Shown: positions 24,232-36,924 of the stretch, piece by piece
Layout of the letters: each line of letters opens with the position of its first letter
Position numbering within the stretch: position 1 is the stretch's first letter
Assembly (NCBI GenBank): GCA_017893485.1
Contig: CM030362.1
Span: 30,422,089 to 30,486,088 of the forward strand
Source: Hemerocallis citrina
Lineage: Eukaryota > Streptophyta > Magnoliopsida > Asparagales > Asphodelaceae
DNA: 64,000 nt
Direction: 5' to 3'
The notes under the pieces: model-generated
Seen by the model: only the letters and a program-made list of their open reading frames with translations
Database searches by the model: none
What the model was told of the DNA's origin: nothing
Program-made: the position numbers and the translations under genes

Positions 24232-24852
24232 TGATATGGCTAAAAATAGGATTAAATCGGGATCGTTCACATCGGACACGAATCTTAAAGCTCAGGGGTA
24301 AAACGGTAATTTCACATGCAAATGGGTCCGAAGCGGGTAGTGGGTCTCCTTCTCACAGATCCAATAACCCGCGAACGGATTCACCTCAGCTGGGTACGGG
24401 TCTCGACCCGATACAAACCCAGTCCGACAGGATAGAATTAGGGCCTCTGATTAAACCAAATCAACGGACCTGATTTGCGACTATCCTCTCACCGACAATT
24501 AAGGAATTACATTCCTAATCTGATTACGAGAATTTTATGCCTTATCAGGTCACAGGAATCACATTCCTTATCTGATCCCAACGGCGACTATAAATACCCC
24601 TCACCCATCTCCATTAAGAGGTAATCAATCTTTTTCTAGTAAAACGCTCTTTCATAATCATTTCTACTTACTAACTTGAGCGTCGGAGGGTGCGTCGCCG
24701 GGATCAACCCCGGTGTCTCGCACTTCCTTGCAGGTGAACGGCGGGAGTCAACGGTCAAGCTCCGGCGGAACAGGTTAGGTGTTTGCTATTCAGGTTTTCC
24801 AAGAACTCACAAATTCTATCTGTTTGCCCCCACACCGAATTTAGCGGCAACA
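24232..24852 (+). repeat. 3' LTR, copy 2
   Basis: Same ends and length as the 5' LTR; TATA box at 24,589-24,596; followed by the GCCTG duplication. Confidence 0.9.
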
Positions 24853-24857
24853 GCCTG

Positions 24858-25859
24858 TTTGCCAAACATGTATTTATTTGTGAACATCATGCACTTCCAC
24901 TCATTTATTTGAGACTATCCTTAGAGCGAAAAGGCTGCCAAACTAATTATTATAAAATGAATACAAGTTTAAGTACATGATCCAACTAAAGAAGTGAGAT
25001 AAATGAAACTACTCTATCAAAAAGGGTTGAAGAGGCTAGTTTACTCCCGTATACAAGATCAGAAAAATGTATGACAACACTTCACAAATATGCAGGCTTT
25101 GATTTCAATAGCATTTGTGCATTTGCATCTTTAAATCTATTTCAAGTACATATTTATGCCCTCTCTCTCTAACCGATTGTATTTTGATCCATGGATGAGC
25201 ACACACATACATATTTTGTTGTGTGCCCCCATTCTATTATATATGAAGAAGTTATTGTGTTACTATATTTGTGTATTTGTGTTCATGCCGTGTGCTTCAT
25301 GAAACACATTGTCTAAGAAATGGCAACACTGAACCAAACTAACTGGAAATATAGAATATTCTAACTATCTATTCATGCGAAAACCCTTAGCTGCCTATAA
25401 GTCCAAGCAGCTAGCGGACTTTTATAGACGACTTAGAAATAGATTACCCTGGTTAGGAACTATTCCTCTCCATGACTTTTCATTGGCAAAAATGGAATTG
25501 TGTATATATGTATACCACTACTAGCTAACGAAGAAAATGTTCACTGCTATATAAGCATTATCAAATCCTAATTAGTCCACATTATCAAATCCCAACCCAT
25601 TCTCAAATCGCAAAATACCCCTAAATCACAGATTATTTCGCACAAAATCCCAAACAATTTCATTAAAAAATAAAAAAATTATTAAAAGTCGAAAATAATC
25701 ATACCGGAGATAAGAGAGGATTTGAGAGTTAGAGAGGGGGGAGAACGATGGCGTACGGCGGAGGAGCACGGTAGAGGAGCATGGTCGGGGAGGCACACAG
25801 CGGAGGAGACGAGCGATAGGGTTTGAGAGAGGAGCGAGGGGATTTGGGTAGCGGCGCTA
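24858..25859. other. Non-coding, unassigned
   Basis: AT-rich, no coherent frame or known motif. At 25,527 a CACTACTAGC could be a CACTA-type end, but it matches the opposite end for only six bases. Confidence 0.4.
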
Positions 25860-26045
25860 AGAAACCAGTGAAGAGATTTGGAGATTTGGAGATTTGGAGA
25901 GGAGACGAGGAGATTTGGAGGAGGCGACGAGGGATTTGGAGATTTGGAGGCGAGGAGATTTGGAGGAGGCGCGAGGGATTTGGATAGAAGAAATTTCGCG
26001 CGTTAGGGTTTTGGAAGAAATGGGAGATTTGGAGGAGACGATTTT
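25860..26045 (+). repeat. GGAGATTTGGA simple repeat
   Basis: Irregular tandem copies of GGAGATTTGGAGGAGGCGAGG. It gives an Arg/Glu-rich spurious frame (25,894-26,079). Confidence 0.7.
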
Positions 26046-26099
26046 GTTAAAGAAAATTATTAAAAAAAAACTGCGGTAATCGGGAGATTAAAGGGTAAT

Positions 26100-26272
26100 T
26101 AGATACCTTCCCCGGCGCTTCGTATACAACGCCGGAGAATATACGATAACCCCGGCGGTTATCATAAAGCGCCGGTGAATAAATTTTTTTTTCTTTTAAT
26201 TAATTCATCCCCGACGTTTAATTAAAGCGCCGGGGTAAAAACGCCCCTGTAGAGTAATTAATTTGTAGTGTA
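26100..26272. mobile_element. CACTA-like terminal region
   Basis: The minus strand reads CACTACAAATTAATTACTCT from 26,272, followed by inverted and direct GGCGCTTT/CCGGCG motifs (26,115-26,240). CACTAC ends with subterminal GC-rich repeats are typical of plant CACTA elements. The other end and a 3-bp duplication could not be placed. Confidence 0.45.
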
Positions 26273-26682
26273 TGCCCCACTTCCGAAAACAATTAGCAAT
26301 CTGCCCCTGTTTAGGACACGTCAGCATAAATCGTTATTAGAAATAACGGCATAGGTTATTTACATGCCGTTATTTCCAATAACGGTATCTATTTTACATT
26401 TTCTTCCATGCCGTTATTTGGAATAACGGCATCAGTATATTTCTCTTACAAGTGTGAATCTTCTAACTTTAAAAAATTCTAAGTGTGAAAAAAACTTATA
26501 AATAATGCTGTTATCCTGAATAACGGCATTCGAATGACTGATGCCGTTATTGGAGATAACGGCATCAGTTATATATAAATGAACTCTTGTCGTTGTTTGG
26601 AAACATAGAGAATGAATAATAAGTTAATTTTTTATAAAAAAAAATTTATAACTGATGTCGTTATTTGGAATAACGGCATCAG

Positions 26683-26736
<54 letters not shown>

Positions 26737-27056
26737 TTTTATAATTAACTTATTCGTCAAAGAGGATGAATAATAAGTTTTTTTTTATTAAAAAAACTTG
26801 CAATTTTTTCTGTAAATGGAGATTATAAGCTGTCGAAAAACAAAATAACCTATGCCGTTACTCCAAATAACGACATGACACTTTTTTTTAAATATAGATG
26901 TTGTTATTGAAAATAACGGCACGTAAATAACCTACGCCATTATTTCCAATAACGATTTATGCTGACGTGTTCTAAACAGGGGCAGCTCGCTAATTGTTTT
27001 CGGAAGTGAGGGCAGAGCGCCAAATATTTTTAAAAAGTGGGGTGGCAAAATTTTCA
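26273..27056. mobile_element. Foldback element with ATGCCGTTATT palindromes
   Basis: The ends are inverted repeats of about 65 bp (left CACTTCCGAAAACAATTAGC, mirrored at about 26,990-27,010). Between them lie near-palindromes of about 25 bp of the form ATGCCGTTATT-N3-AATAACGGCAT at 26,362, 26,408, 26,506, 26,541, 26,654, 26,852 and 26,898. An (AT)n run is at 26,684-26,728. No transposase. Superfamily unclear, Mutator-like possible. Confidence 0.55.
26684..26728. repeat. (AT)n microsatellite
   Basis: About 22 AT units inside the foldback element. Confidence 0.9.
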
Positions 27057-27290
27057 ATGGTGGTAGTATTGGTCATCCTTCATAGGTGTTCTGGTCCTTT
27101 TTTCTTTTATACCCTTTGTTCCTGGGTAAATTCAGTTTAATATTTCTCCTCGTTTAAGAACTGTTTGAGAATAAATGTGTATGCGTGTAAATGAATTACT
27201 GATAAGGTTTTGAGGATAACTATGTGGTGAAATATTAACATGGCTTTATATTTAATTTCAGTAAAAAAAATTTAAAAAAACTTATAACTA
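27057..27290. repeat. Truncated copy of the tRNA-Phe segment, without the tRNA
   Basis: Matches 27,632-27,890 (GTGGTAGTATTGGTC to TTTCAGTAAAAAAA) and stops just before the position where the tRNA gene would begin. Confidence 0.75.
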
Positions 27291-27631
27291 ATCCCGTTAT
27301 TCCAAATAACGGCATCAGTATTGAGAATGCCGTTATTTGGAATAACGACATCTGTTATAAGATTTTTACACTTACAATTTTTTCTGTAAATGGAGATTAT
27401 AAGCTGTCGAAAAACAAAATAACCTATGCCGTTACTCCAAATAACAGCATGACACTTTTTTTTAAATATAGATGCCGTTATTGAAAATAACGGTACGTAA
27501 ATAACCTACGCCGTTATTTCCAATAACGATTTATGCTGACGTGTTCTAAACAGGGGCAGATCGCTAATTGTTTTCGGAAGTGAGGGCAGAGCGCCAAATA
27601 TTTTTAAAAAGTGGGGTTGCAAAATTTTCAA
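27291..27631. repeat. Second partial palindrome block
   Basis: Near-palindromes at 27,290, 27,326, 27,427, 27,472 and 27,509, and the same inverted end as 26,960-27,056. 27,368-27,631 repeats 26,808-27,056, so a tandem duplication of about 560-600 bp is likely. Confidence 0.65.
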
Positions 27632-27879
27632 TGGTGGTAGTATTGGTCCATCCTTCATAGCTGTTCTGGTCCTTTTTTCTTTTATACCCTTCGGTTCCTG
27701 GGTAAATTCAGTTTAATATTTCTCCTCATTTAAGAACTGTTTGAGAATAAATGTGTATGCCTGTAAATGAATTACTGATAAGGTTTTATGGGAAAGAAAA
27801 CACTATTTTTACATTTGATTTCGGTTTTGAGGATAACTATGTGGTGAATTATTAACATGGCTTTATATTTAATTTCAGT

Positions 27880-27894
27880 AAAAAAAATTTAAAA
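27880..27894 (-). terminator. Pol III terminator (T run) of tRNA-Phe A
   Basis: On the minus strand an eight-T run and a four-T run lie 16-30 bases after the tRNA 3' end. Confidence 0.6.
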
Positions 27895-27909
27895 TTAAAT
27901 TATAATAAT

Positions 27910-27934
27910 TGCGGTGAGCGTGGATCGAACACGC

Positions 27935-27977
<43 letters not shown>

Positions 27978-27982
27978 CCCGC
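27910..27982 (-). tRNA. tRNA-Phe (GAA), copy A
   Basis: The minus strand gives a 73-nt tRNA that folds by eye: acceptor GCGGGGA with TCACCGC and discriminator A, D arm GCTC/GAGC, anticodon arm TCAGA-CTGAAGA-TCTGA with anticodon GAA, variable AGGTC, T arm GCGTG-TTCGATC-CACGC. A box TAGCTCAGTTGG and B box GTTCGATCC are intact and CCA is not encoded, as usual in plants. It is identical in sequence to the copies at 31,246 and 59,103. Confidence 0.97.
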
Positions 27983-28843
27983 TGCTGTAATTATCTCAGC
28001 TACTCGGTAAATATTTCATATTTGGATTTGTATCTCTATCGTAGATAAGAAAATCCAATTGAACTGCCCATGGTATAACCCCATATCCCATCATCTACTC
28101 CACAAAATCTGACCCTGGAACCAATAATTAACTCAATGCGAAGTTAAATTTCTTCATTTTCATTGCATAACAATGTTGTCGATCTCCGCCTCATAACCAT
28201 ACAAATCCATATCTTCTGGTGTAACCCAAATTTATCAGGTTAAGTTTATACAAGGTCCGAATAATGAAAAAAGAAAATAGGCCGTCCTCCCCAAATACAA
28301 ATGAAATAGGGTAAACGACAATATTATTCACTGGAAAAAAATATTACGATCATTTGATCATTTGATGGCTAAATTTTAAAAAAACCTCACTGCGTTTTGG
28401 GTCAGTTTAAAATAACCGCACTAAGTTTTTTTTCAATTTTAAAAACGGCACAAAATTTTAAAAAACTCCATTGAGTTAGTTAGGATTAGAGTTGGGTTAG
28501 GTTAGGATTTAAAAAAATTATTTTCATCTTTCATTTGTGTTTAATTAAACCACATTCATATTTTATTTGTAAAAAAAAATTATCACTTAACTAACACGAT
28601 CATAGCCAAACACCCACTCCATTTCAGTGTTACACAGTTTAATGGATGCGTACCAGTACAATGTTTAGATGATTGAAAATGATTTCACCCAATTAGTTTT
28701 GTTAGTTTTGAGTGAACATTCCTTTGATTTGTCAATAATGTTCATGAGTTCGAGCTTATGTGGAAACCTGCATTGTACATATTCTATACACATCATCAGA
28801 AATCTTTTTTTATTTTCTTGTTGGAACATTAATTTATTAGTAA

Positions 28844-29190
28844 GAGATATCTTCGGTTGCACACTACTTTGGTGAGCACTCCGTAAGCACTCACGAACTA
28901 GAGACCCTATGAAAAATTCGAACTGCTCATATTGTTCTATATGCCTTAGATAGCCTAACAATAAAAAATCAAGTAATTTGAGGTTCATTTACCCATGATT
29001 TACATCATCACAAAATTGTATGGCTGAAAATTCTAACTGCATGATGGATGGGCAAATGAACTTCAAATTACTTGATTTTTTATTGTTAGGCTATCTAAGG
29101 CATATAGAACAATATGAGCAGTTCGGATTTTTCATAGGGTCTCTAGTTCGGGAGTGCTCACCAAAAGTAGTGTGCAACCGAAGGGGACTC
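28844..29190. mobile_element. Mutator-like foldback MITE (347 bp)
   Basis: Flanked by the 9-bp duplication TATTAGTAA (28,835-28,843; 29,191-29,199). Copies B and C have the empty site. The arms are inverted repeats of about 140 bp sharing CTTCGGTTGCACACTACTTT, so most of the element is a hairpin. Nine-base duplications with long inverted arms are typical of Mutator-like elements. The apparent frame on its minus strand is not a gene. Confidence 0.85.
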
Positions 29191-30337
29191 TATTAGTAAT
29201 TAAGATGAGCGGATTGTATTTGGTATTCTCCAGATAGAATTTGATCTAATTTTATTTAGGCCGGATGTTTGTCACGTGTACATCAATCTCTACAACTATA
29301 ACTTACAAGTTGGAGTTGTTTAATTTATAAATAAACTACTTAATTTGTAGACAAATCATTTTGATTAATTTAATCTTAACCACACTTTTTTAAATAAGAG
29401 TGATATTAAATATCTATTTCTAATTAATTAGTCAGTTACCATACTGTCCTCAAACTTCAAACTTATTTTCGATATAATTATTTATAAAAATGGCATTTAT
29501 ATAAAATAAAAGTTGATGTTATAATGGATAATTTGTAAAGAGTATGATAACGATTTGAGATGAGAACAACAAGATCTTCGATTCGAGACCGGAGTACATC
29601 AATTACTTTAAAATGTGGGGTACATCAATTTCCTATATTGGAGAGATTTGTATCTTTGAGACATAATCTTTTCCAAATCCTTGTTCAGTTAAAACTGGAA
29701 TTATAAATAAAAGAGAAAAAAGAAAAATAAAGAATAAACCAGTGACTTCTATACATATAGATATATCCATTCATATATAGGTTAAGAGCTTATCAAATAT
29801 TATAATGTGATGGCTGGAGTTGTGTAGCCAACTAATCATCTAATTTCAAACATATATTTTTAGCTGAGAGTTATATTACTCATTACTCAATTGTAGTCAG
29901 TTACCATAATATTCTCAAAGTTCAAATTTATTTACGACATAATTATTTATAAAAGTATCACTCATATAAAAAAAAAGGTGATGCACTAGGAACAATTTGT
30001 AATGAATATGTGATGAATAAATGGAGGTCTTAGGTTTGAGACCAGATTATTTCTTAGTATTTATTTTAAAAAGAAAAGAAAAAATATATTTTGATACCAG
30101 TTATGTAGATTTAAGAGCTTATATACATATAGAATTATAACGTTTATACACATAGATCAAGAGCCTTCAAACGCATCTAAGAGTATATATAATTAAAATC
30201 ATTATTGAACCAAATAAGTAAAATATAGCGAGTGCCTCCAACAATACTCTCTTGCATTTTGCTTGTCTCGAAATTTTTTGGATTGTTTGGTTTGGGCATA
30301 ACTTTGGGTGAGGACCTTGCCTGTGTAGCTAGCTTTT

Positions 30338-30959
30338 CACAGTTCTTCCAGTTATGCCTAAATTTCTCACACGCGTAGCAAAATCACTCGTTGGTACATT
30401 GATGGATAGTGTGATCTTTTTGCGCACACTTATAGCACTGTAGGCCGTGTTCCGACCTAACCGATTCCGATGAACTGAGGGAAGTATTCTTCTTAGCCTT
30501 CCTCATCTTTTTGGGACGTACGAAAACCTATTCTCCCTGGCCCCTGCTCATCCTCTCTCCTCTTGTTCTCCTTCCCCTTCGGTGAACCTCTTCTCCACAA
30601 TTCGGGGTGACCTCTATGGCTATCCCTTCCATTCTTGAAAGCTTCCACATAAGATCTCTGATACGTCTCCGAACGCCTCATGTCCTCTTTTCTCAACCTC
30701 CGGTGAGTGCCTCCTCAATCCTTCATCTTTGATCCTCTCATCTCAGCTTCTACCCGTCTCTCTCGAGCGCCCTCTATGGACCGCGAGGCTCTCTTATCTC
30801 CGCCCATCCCCTTGCTCTAACGGGAATGCCAATGTCATACCTCTCTTCCCTCTTAGTAACTGGTCGCCTCTCTGTCTCAATCTTTTTACCTCTCTTGGCC
30901 ATGGGCACTCGAGAAGAAGACCGCTTTTTGCTCCTAGAATGGTGGTAGTGTTGGTCCAT
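30338..30959 (-). pseudogene. Retrotransposon gag relic with two CCHC zinc knuckles
   Basis: The minus strand from 30,443 to 30,338 reads CYKCAQKDHTIHQC, then a TGA four codons on, then CYACEKFRHNWKNC. Both fit CX2CX4HX4C exactly. Upstream (30,959-30,480) is a Lys/Arg-rich, stop-interrupted stretch, as seen before the knuckles of Ty3/gypsy gag. No capsid domain or pol is recognisable. The upstream part is also present at 58,144-58,400 in copy C, so the relic predates the duplication. Confidence 0.7.
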
Positions 30960-31214
30960 CCTCCATAGCTGTTCTGGTCCTTTTTTCTTTTATACCCTTT
31001 GTTCCTGGGTAAATTCAGTTTAACATTTTTCCTCATTTTAGAGCTGTTTGAGAATAAATGTGTATGCGTGTAAACGATTCCTAGATATAAAAGACACTGA
31101 AGATTACTGATAAGGTTTTATGGGAAAGAAAACACTATTTTTACATTTGATTTCAGTTTTGAGGATAACTATGTGGTGAAATAGTAGTAACATGGCTTTA
31201 GATTTAATTTCAGT

Positions 31215-31230
31215 AAAAAAAAATAAAAAA
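31215..31230 (-). terminator. Pol III terminator of tRNA-Phe B
   Basis: Two T runs on the minus strand, 16-31 bases past the tRNA 3' end. Confidence 0.6.
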
Positions 31231-31245
31231 TTAAATTATAATAAT

Positions 31246-31270
31246 TGCGGTGAGCGTGGATCGAACACGC

Positions 31271-31313
<43 letters not shown>

Positions 31314-31318
31314 CCCGC
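31246..31318 (-). tRNA. tRNA-Phe (GAA), copy B
   Basis: Same 73-nt sequence as 27,910-27,982. On the minus strand the upstream region has CAA at about -5 and an AT-rich TATATAATAATT at about -10 to -20, both common before plant tRNA genes. Confidence 0.97.
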
Positions 31319-32658
31319 TGTTGAATTATTATATACTACAAGATAAATATTTCATATTTGGACTTGTATCGCTATCGTAGAAAAGCAAATCCAATTAAAC
31401 TGCTCATAGTATAACCCCATATTCCATCTTCATCCACTCCACAAAATCTGACCCTGGAAAATGTGAAGTTAAAATTCTGCATTTTCATTGCATAACAATG
31501 TTGTAGATCTCCGCCTCTTAACCTTACAAATCCATCTCTTCTGGTTCTGGTGTAACCCAAATTTATTAGGTTCAGTTTATACAAGGTCCGAATCATGAAT
31601 AAAGAAAATAGGCCGTCCTCCCCAAATACAAATGAAATAAAATAAACGACAATATTATTCACTAGAAAAAAAATATTACGATTATTTGAATGATTTTTTT
31701 CGACTGGTCTGTTCAAAAATAAAATAAAATAAAATAAAACATTACTATCATATTACTAGCATAATAAAAGGTAATATGAAAATACACAATTATGCTAAGT
31801 AAATGTGAGATTCGAATATTTGTTAGAAGCATATATGTTTTTTTTCTTTTATTTAAAGAAACAAGATCATAGCCAAACACCCACTCTATTTCAGTGTTAC
31901 ACAGTTTAAAGGATGCGTACCAGTACAATGTTTAGATGATTGAAAATGATTTCACCAAATTAGTTTTGTTAGTTTTGAGTGAACATTCCTTAATTAGATT
32001 TGTCAATAATGTTCATGAGTTCGAGCTTATAGTGGAAACCTGCATTGTACATATTCTATACACATCATCAGAAATCATTTTTCTTTTCTTGTTGGAACAA
32101 TAATTTATTAGTAATTAATTAAGATGAGCGGATTGTATTATGTATTCTCCAGATAGAATTTGATCTAATTTTATTTAGGCCAGATGTTTGTCACGTATAC
32201 ATCAATCTCTACAACTATAACTTACGAGTTGGAGTTGTTTAATTTATCGATAAACTACTGTAATTTGTCAACAAATCATTTTGATTAATTTAATCTTAAC
32301 CACACTTTTTTAAGTGAGAGTGATATTAACTATCTATTTCTAATTAATTAGTCAATTACCATGATGTCCTCAAACTTCAAATTTATTTTCGACATAATAA
32401 ACGTTGATGTTACTATGGATAATTTGTAAAGAGTATGATAACGATTTGAGATGAGTAAAATATGATCTTCGGTTCGAGACCAGACTACATCAATTACTTT
32501 AAAATGTGGGGTACATCAATTTCCTATAATGGTGAGATTTGTACCTTTGAGACATAATCTTTTCCAAATCCTCGTTCAGTTAAAACTGGAATTATAAATA
32601 AAAGAGAAAAAAATAAAAATAAAGAATAAACCAGTGACTTCTATACATACAGATATAT

Positions 32659-35600
32659 TGTAACGCCCCAAAATTCTTTTTTTGACTCCAAACTCAAATC
32701 TTTCAATTTCTATATCACTTTAATCATAAACTAAGAAAGTTATATTTCAGGAAAAATTTTGACAAAGTCTCCCCTGTAAATTTTGCCCCGAAACACAAAA
32801 AGCTTATGGAATTCTGCTCAAAATTCCGTAGCTCACAAAATACACAATAATTTCATGGGCTCCCCAGGCCAAAATGAGCAGATACACACAGGCAATATAA
32901 TATAATGCTCTGGGGGCCAAACACATAACGAATTATCAAATATCAAATAAAAACCATAAATTTCTTTGAATACGAGGTAAAATTTGTAGAAAAACCTTTG
33001 TAAAACTTACCACAGAGCCCGGTACACCACAACGAGGTGGGTACGGGTCACAAACATACCATGCCACATCATACTATACTTACCATCAGCATATACGTAC
33101 TTATACATCCATAATACAATTTAAACCATAAATTCTACTATTCACTTCACTAATTTATACAAAATTTTAAAATAAACTCCACCTTACACAACTACGCCTC
33201 ACCTCTGCACTGATGAAAACCTGTAACAGTAGGGGATCTAGGGTCGTCCTTGGACTCCCCTAACCCCCCAAACACTAAGGGGTTAGCCATTTCTGGTGTG
33301 AGTATAATTTAAAAAAATCTAACAAACAAATTAAATTGTATAACGAAAATAATTTTAAACTTACAAACATCGAGTAAGAAGATACATCTTGAACCTCTGA
33401 ACTTTAAAACATCATAAATACGGCTTTATTTTCAATTACTCTTCAAATCTGTATCAAATTATAAAATTTACCCATACTCACACATTCCACTATATATATC
33501 ACATCAACCTCATCGTTTCTTTATTTCCATACGTACTCACATAAAGTCCCTAACTCTTTTCTTCATACTTTTATAACTACGCACTTCATTTCCCATTCAT
33601 TTACATCTACAACTCACAACTCATATTCTTAAATACTCATCTTCATTCATAAACCCTTTCTTTCTCAATTTTATATTTCATAACACCGCGTTCATTTATT
33701 TCTTATAACCATATCATCACGTAAGCATATATCCACATAATACCACATTAATTCCTTTCTTGTGACAAAATATAACACTTCGTTACCTATTGCAATTCAC
33801 TCACATTTCATCACATCATGCACATATCACTTATTAGATACTCATTCTTATCACATCAAACATATGTTTTATAACTCATTCTCATCTCTTTATATCGTTT
33901 AGCTATTTTTCAAGCTAATTAATGACCAACTTACTTTCATTTTCACTAAAGTTAATTCTTCATTTCCATTAATCACTACCACACTCATACCAACTTACCC
34001 TGCGAATTATGTCAAGGCAGGTAGTTCCCACCATTTCCACAGAAATAGCGGGCAGGTAGTTCCTTGACACAATTCCAAGGTACAACTCACATCAATCTGT
34101 ATTTACTTTAATGACCCCATACGTAATACAATTACTTCATATTATTCATGATAACACATCTCTTTTATTATTTTCATTTTAAATTAATCACGTACTGCAT
34201 TTATCACTTCTTTTCACCCACTCACTCATAACTCATTTTCTTACCCATCCACAATTCACATTTCACTATTCACTTTCTTTCCCACACACAATTCACATTT
34301 CGCTATTCCCTTTCTTTACTACCCCATTTATTATTAACACTTATTTATTCTTTATTCTCAACTCATAATACACTTACTTCATTAATTCATTTCAGCTTAT
34401 ACCAAACACTTCTCTTTCTCAATCACATTTCATATCATATTCATTTTACCCTAGGTCTATCCTAGAGTATCAATTCTCTCTCAGATCTACCCTGAGGTAT
34501 CATATCTCTCTCCGGTCCCACCAGAGGTATCTACTCTCCCAGGTCTACCCTGGGGTATCATCTCTCTCTCAGGTCTACCCTGAGGTATCATATCTCTCTC
34601 CGGTCCCACCGGAGGTATCTACTCTCCCAGGTCTACCCTGGGGTATTATCTCTCTCTCAGGTCTACCCTGAGGTATCATATCTCTCTCCGGTCCCACCGG
34701 AGGTATCTATTCAAGTCAACCGAAATTATTGTTATTAACATTTTCTTTTCATATTAACATCACCCTTTAACATCATAACATCTCATCTTTTATTTAAACT
34801 CATTCGCATAAACAATGATCCCCAACTCACTTACCCCTTTCAATGCATCACACAAAAGAGATATCAATGCCATTAATATATAAAATTATCACATCATAGT
34901 ATTGCACATCACAACTGCATTGTATTATTTATTTTATCATTGCCCCATACGTCATGCGTATATCATACCATTTATTATCTCAATATCACAGGTTTGCATA
35001 GGCCCAGTATATTAGCACACCACAACATCATATATATAAATACGCCCATTACGTTACCATCACCCTGGATATTCCAAATCACAACAATTCACAATAAACC
35101 GACATCTTATATAAATACAACTCATCCCCGTATATATATATATCATTAATCCATCATCTATAAGTTTATATCAATATCCAAGACGAGTATTCATTCGTCA
35201 TATCGCATATCAACACCGAGCACTAATTTTCCTTTTACACACACGCCTTATTCCGGGATTTATATCAAACATTCAGATTACGCTAAAATTTTCTTAAAAC
35301 AACAGAAATATAAATATTTTCATACTCACCTCATAACCCGGGAAGCCTCGAAGCATCACTTCTCCATCCGGCACCCGAAGCCGTTAACATTTCCTATTAT
35401 CACGTTTCAAAGCAATTAAGGCTCACAATATCCAAATCAACCACAGAAAATAATAACACTATTTCTAATATCACTCAAGCGTTTTATCGAACGTCTGGGA
35501 TGCACACGTGCATCGCACGTGATATTTAAATTCCTATGGGATGTTTATCCCCAAACAATTACTAAAATCACCCCCAACTTTTTCTAATAGCTCTACTAAA

Positions 35601-36512
35601 ATTCTACTACTGTGAAGAAGATAATTCTCACACATGTATAATTCTCTTTTACAAACCTAAAACTCTAAATTACTAATAACTTGCAATCTCTCTAATAATC
35701 TACTAATTCCTCACATTTACCACTTCCAACATCTCATCTCTCCACCATAATATTCCTACTCAATAAAATTTAACCCAACTAAATTTTATACAATAAAATA
35801 ATTAGGGTTTTACCTTCCCGAATCCATTCGAAAATCCGACGCTACCACCATGTAGAGAATCCCTCATTTAGTCTACCCCTCGATTTAATTTGGAATTGAC
35901 GAGGAATCGGAGGGGATTTGAGGTGAGGAAAACCTCGGTCGACGGGTTCGATCGTGGGGTTTCCTTCTGATCGGGAAGGAGAAGAACGAGTGAGAAGGAA
36001 AAGGGGGTGTGGGTTCTGTTGGCTGGCTGAACGGAGAAGAAAGAAAAGGAGAGGAGGTCGGGGGCGTTGGGGCTTTTCCGGGGTCGGGATCGAACAGGTA
36101 GGGAGAAGAAGAAGGAAAGGTGAAGGAGAGAGTTGGGGTGTTTTTTTGAAAAAGAAAAATAATAAAAGGAGATAGATAAATAATGTAAAGAGAGTATTTG
36201 TATAAGCCCCCAAACTCAAATACATTTTAAATAAAACCCAACTCTCTACTTTAATAATACCAACACTACAAAATATATTAAAACCACTTCATAATAATCC
36301 TTCAAAACAATAAAATAAATGAACAATAATTATTCACATAAAATCTCGACTCCTAGCCCCCAATATATCAATAACACCAATCAACCACAAATATCCATAC
36401 CAATATCAATATAAAAATAATAATAATAAAATATAGCTTTAAAATAATTCTCACCCCTACAAAATATAAAAACGAATAATTTTCGGTAATTTTTAAAATT
36501 CGAGGTGTTACA
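32659..36512 (-). repeat. 3' LTR of long-LTR gypsy element
   Basis: Starts TGTAACGCCCCAAAATTC and ends CGAGGTGTTACA on the plus strand. Holds three units of the 88-bp hairpin repeat and no gene. Confidence 0.9.
34440..34716. repeat. 88-bp hairpin repeat, three units
   Basis: Each unit holds three short hairpins: CCGG-TCCCA-CCGG, CCCAGG-TCTAC-CCTGGG and CAGG-TCTAC-CCTG, spaced by ATCTCTCTC. Anchor positions are 34,515, 34,603 and 34,691. A leading variant CTAGG-TCTAT-CCTAG lies at about 34,453. Confidence 0.88.
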
Positions 36513-36924
36513 TTCTACACACCTCAAAAGAAGCTCGTCCTCGAGCTACCGAGATAGAATACAAACTGTTCAAACAATTTCGGATACTTTCCCCCCACTA
36601 ACTTTCAATAACTAAGCAACTTAATGTCTCGATCGCCGCTAATCTGCATAACTCCTTTGTCGACTACACACCTCAAAAGAGGTTTATCCATTAATCTCAT
36701 CCAGAATGAGGTCATGCACCCTCTACAACTAACAAAAATTTCGAATCCTAACTCGACTGATCAGCTGTAGAATAAGCAGTCGTACTAATAAACTGCCCAC
36801 ATATAGGGTCATGTCGCCCTCTGCTACTAAAGAAAAATCAAATTGACCAAATAATTCTAGTATCGTCCATTTTTGGGACATAATAAAAGTCAATATCCTA
36901 CTTCTACCTCAGACATCTGTCACT

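Larger units (their letters stand above)
16581..24852 (+). mobile_element. Complete Tat-like gag-only LTR element, copy 2
   Basis: 8,272 bp with 621-bp LTRs at both ends, exact duplication GCCTG (16,576-16,580; 24,853-24,857), primer site at 17,205 and purine tract at 24,216. The internal region has a broken gag and then about 5 kb of tandem repeats and low-complexity DNA. It has no pol, as in copy 1. I count roughly 15 differences between the LTRs by eye, so the insertion is moderately recent. It fits a large non-autonomous (LARD/TR-GAG-like) element. Confidence 0.9.
27632..30240. repeat. tRNA-Phe segment, copy A
   Basis: One of three diverged copies (B from 30,939, C from 58,144). It carries the tRNA at 27,910, the Mutator-like foldback at 28,844 and AT-rich DNA. 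Within it, GTCAGTTACCATA blocks at about 29,432 and 29,896 are a further internal duplication. No protein gene. Confidence 0.75.
30939..32658. repeat. tRNA-Phe segment, copy B (first part)
   Basis: Matches copy A from GTGGTAGTGTTGG on, and copy C. It is interrupted at TATAT (32,654-32,658) by the gypsy element, and resumes at 41,844 and again at 55,319 after the PIF-like insertion. Contains (AAAAT)n at 31,720-31,738. Confidence 0.78.

Noticed and set aside
25527..26272. Complete CACTA element
   Set aside because: The left CACTACTAGC matches the right end for only six bases and no 3-bp duplication is found.
28665..28988. Minus-strand 107-codon frame
   Set aside because: It runs across the arm of the foldback MITE into tRNA-segment DNA and is absent from copies B and C.
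35842..36225. 127-codon frame conserved in both LTRs (also 41,165-41,548)
   Set aside because: Conservation is explained by the LTR duplication. Composition is low complexity and no domain is seen.
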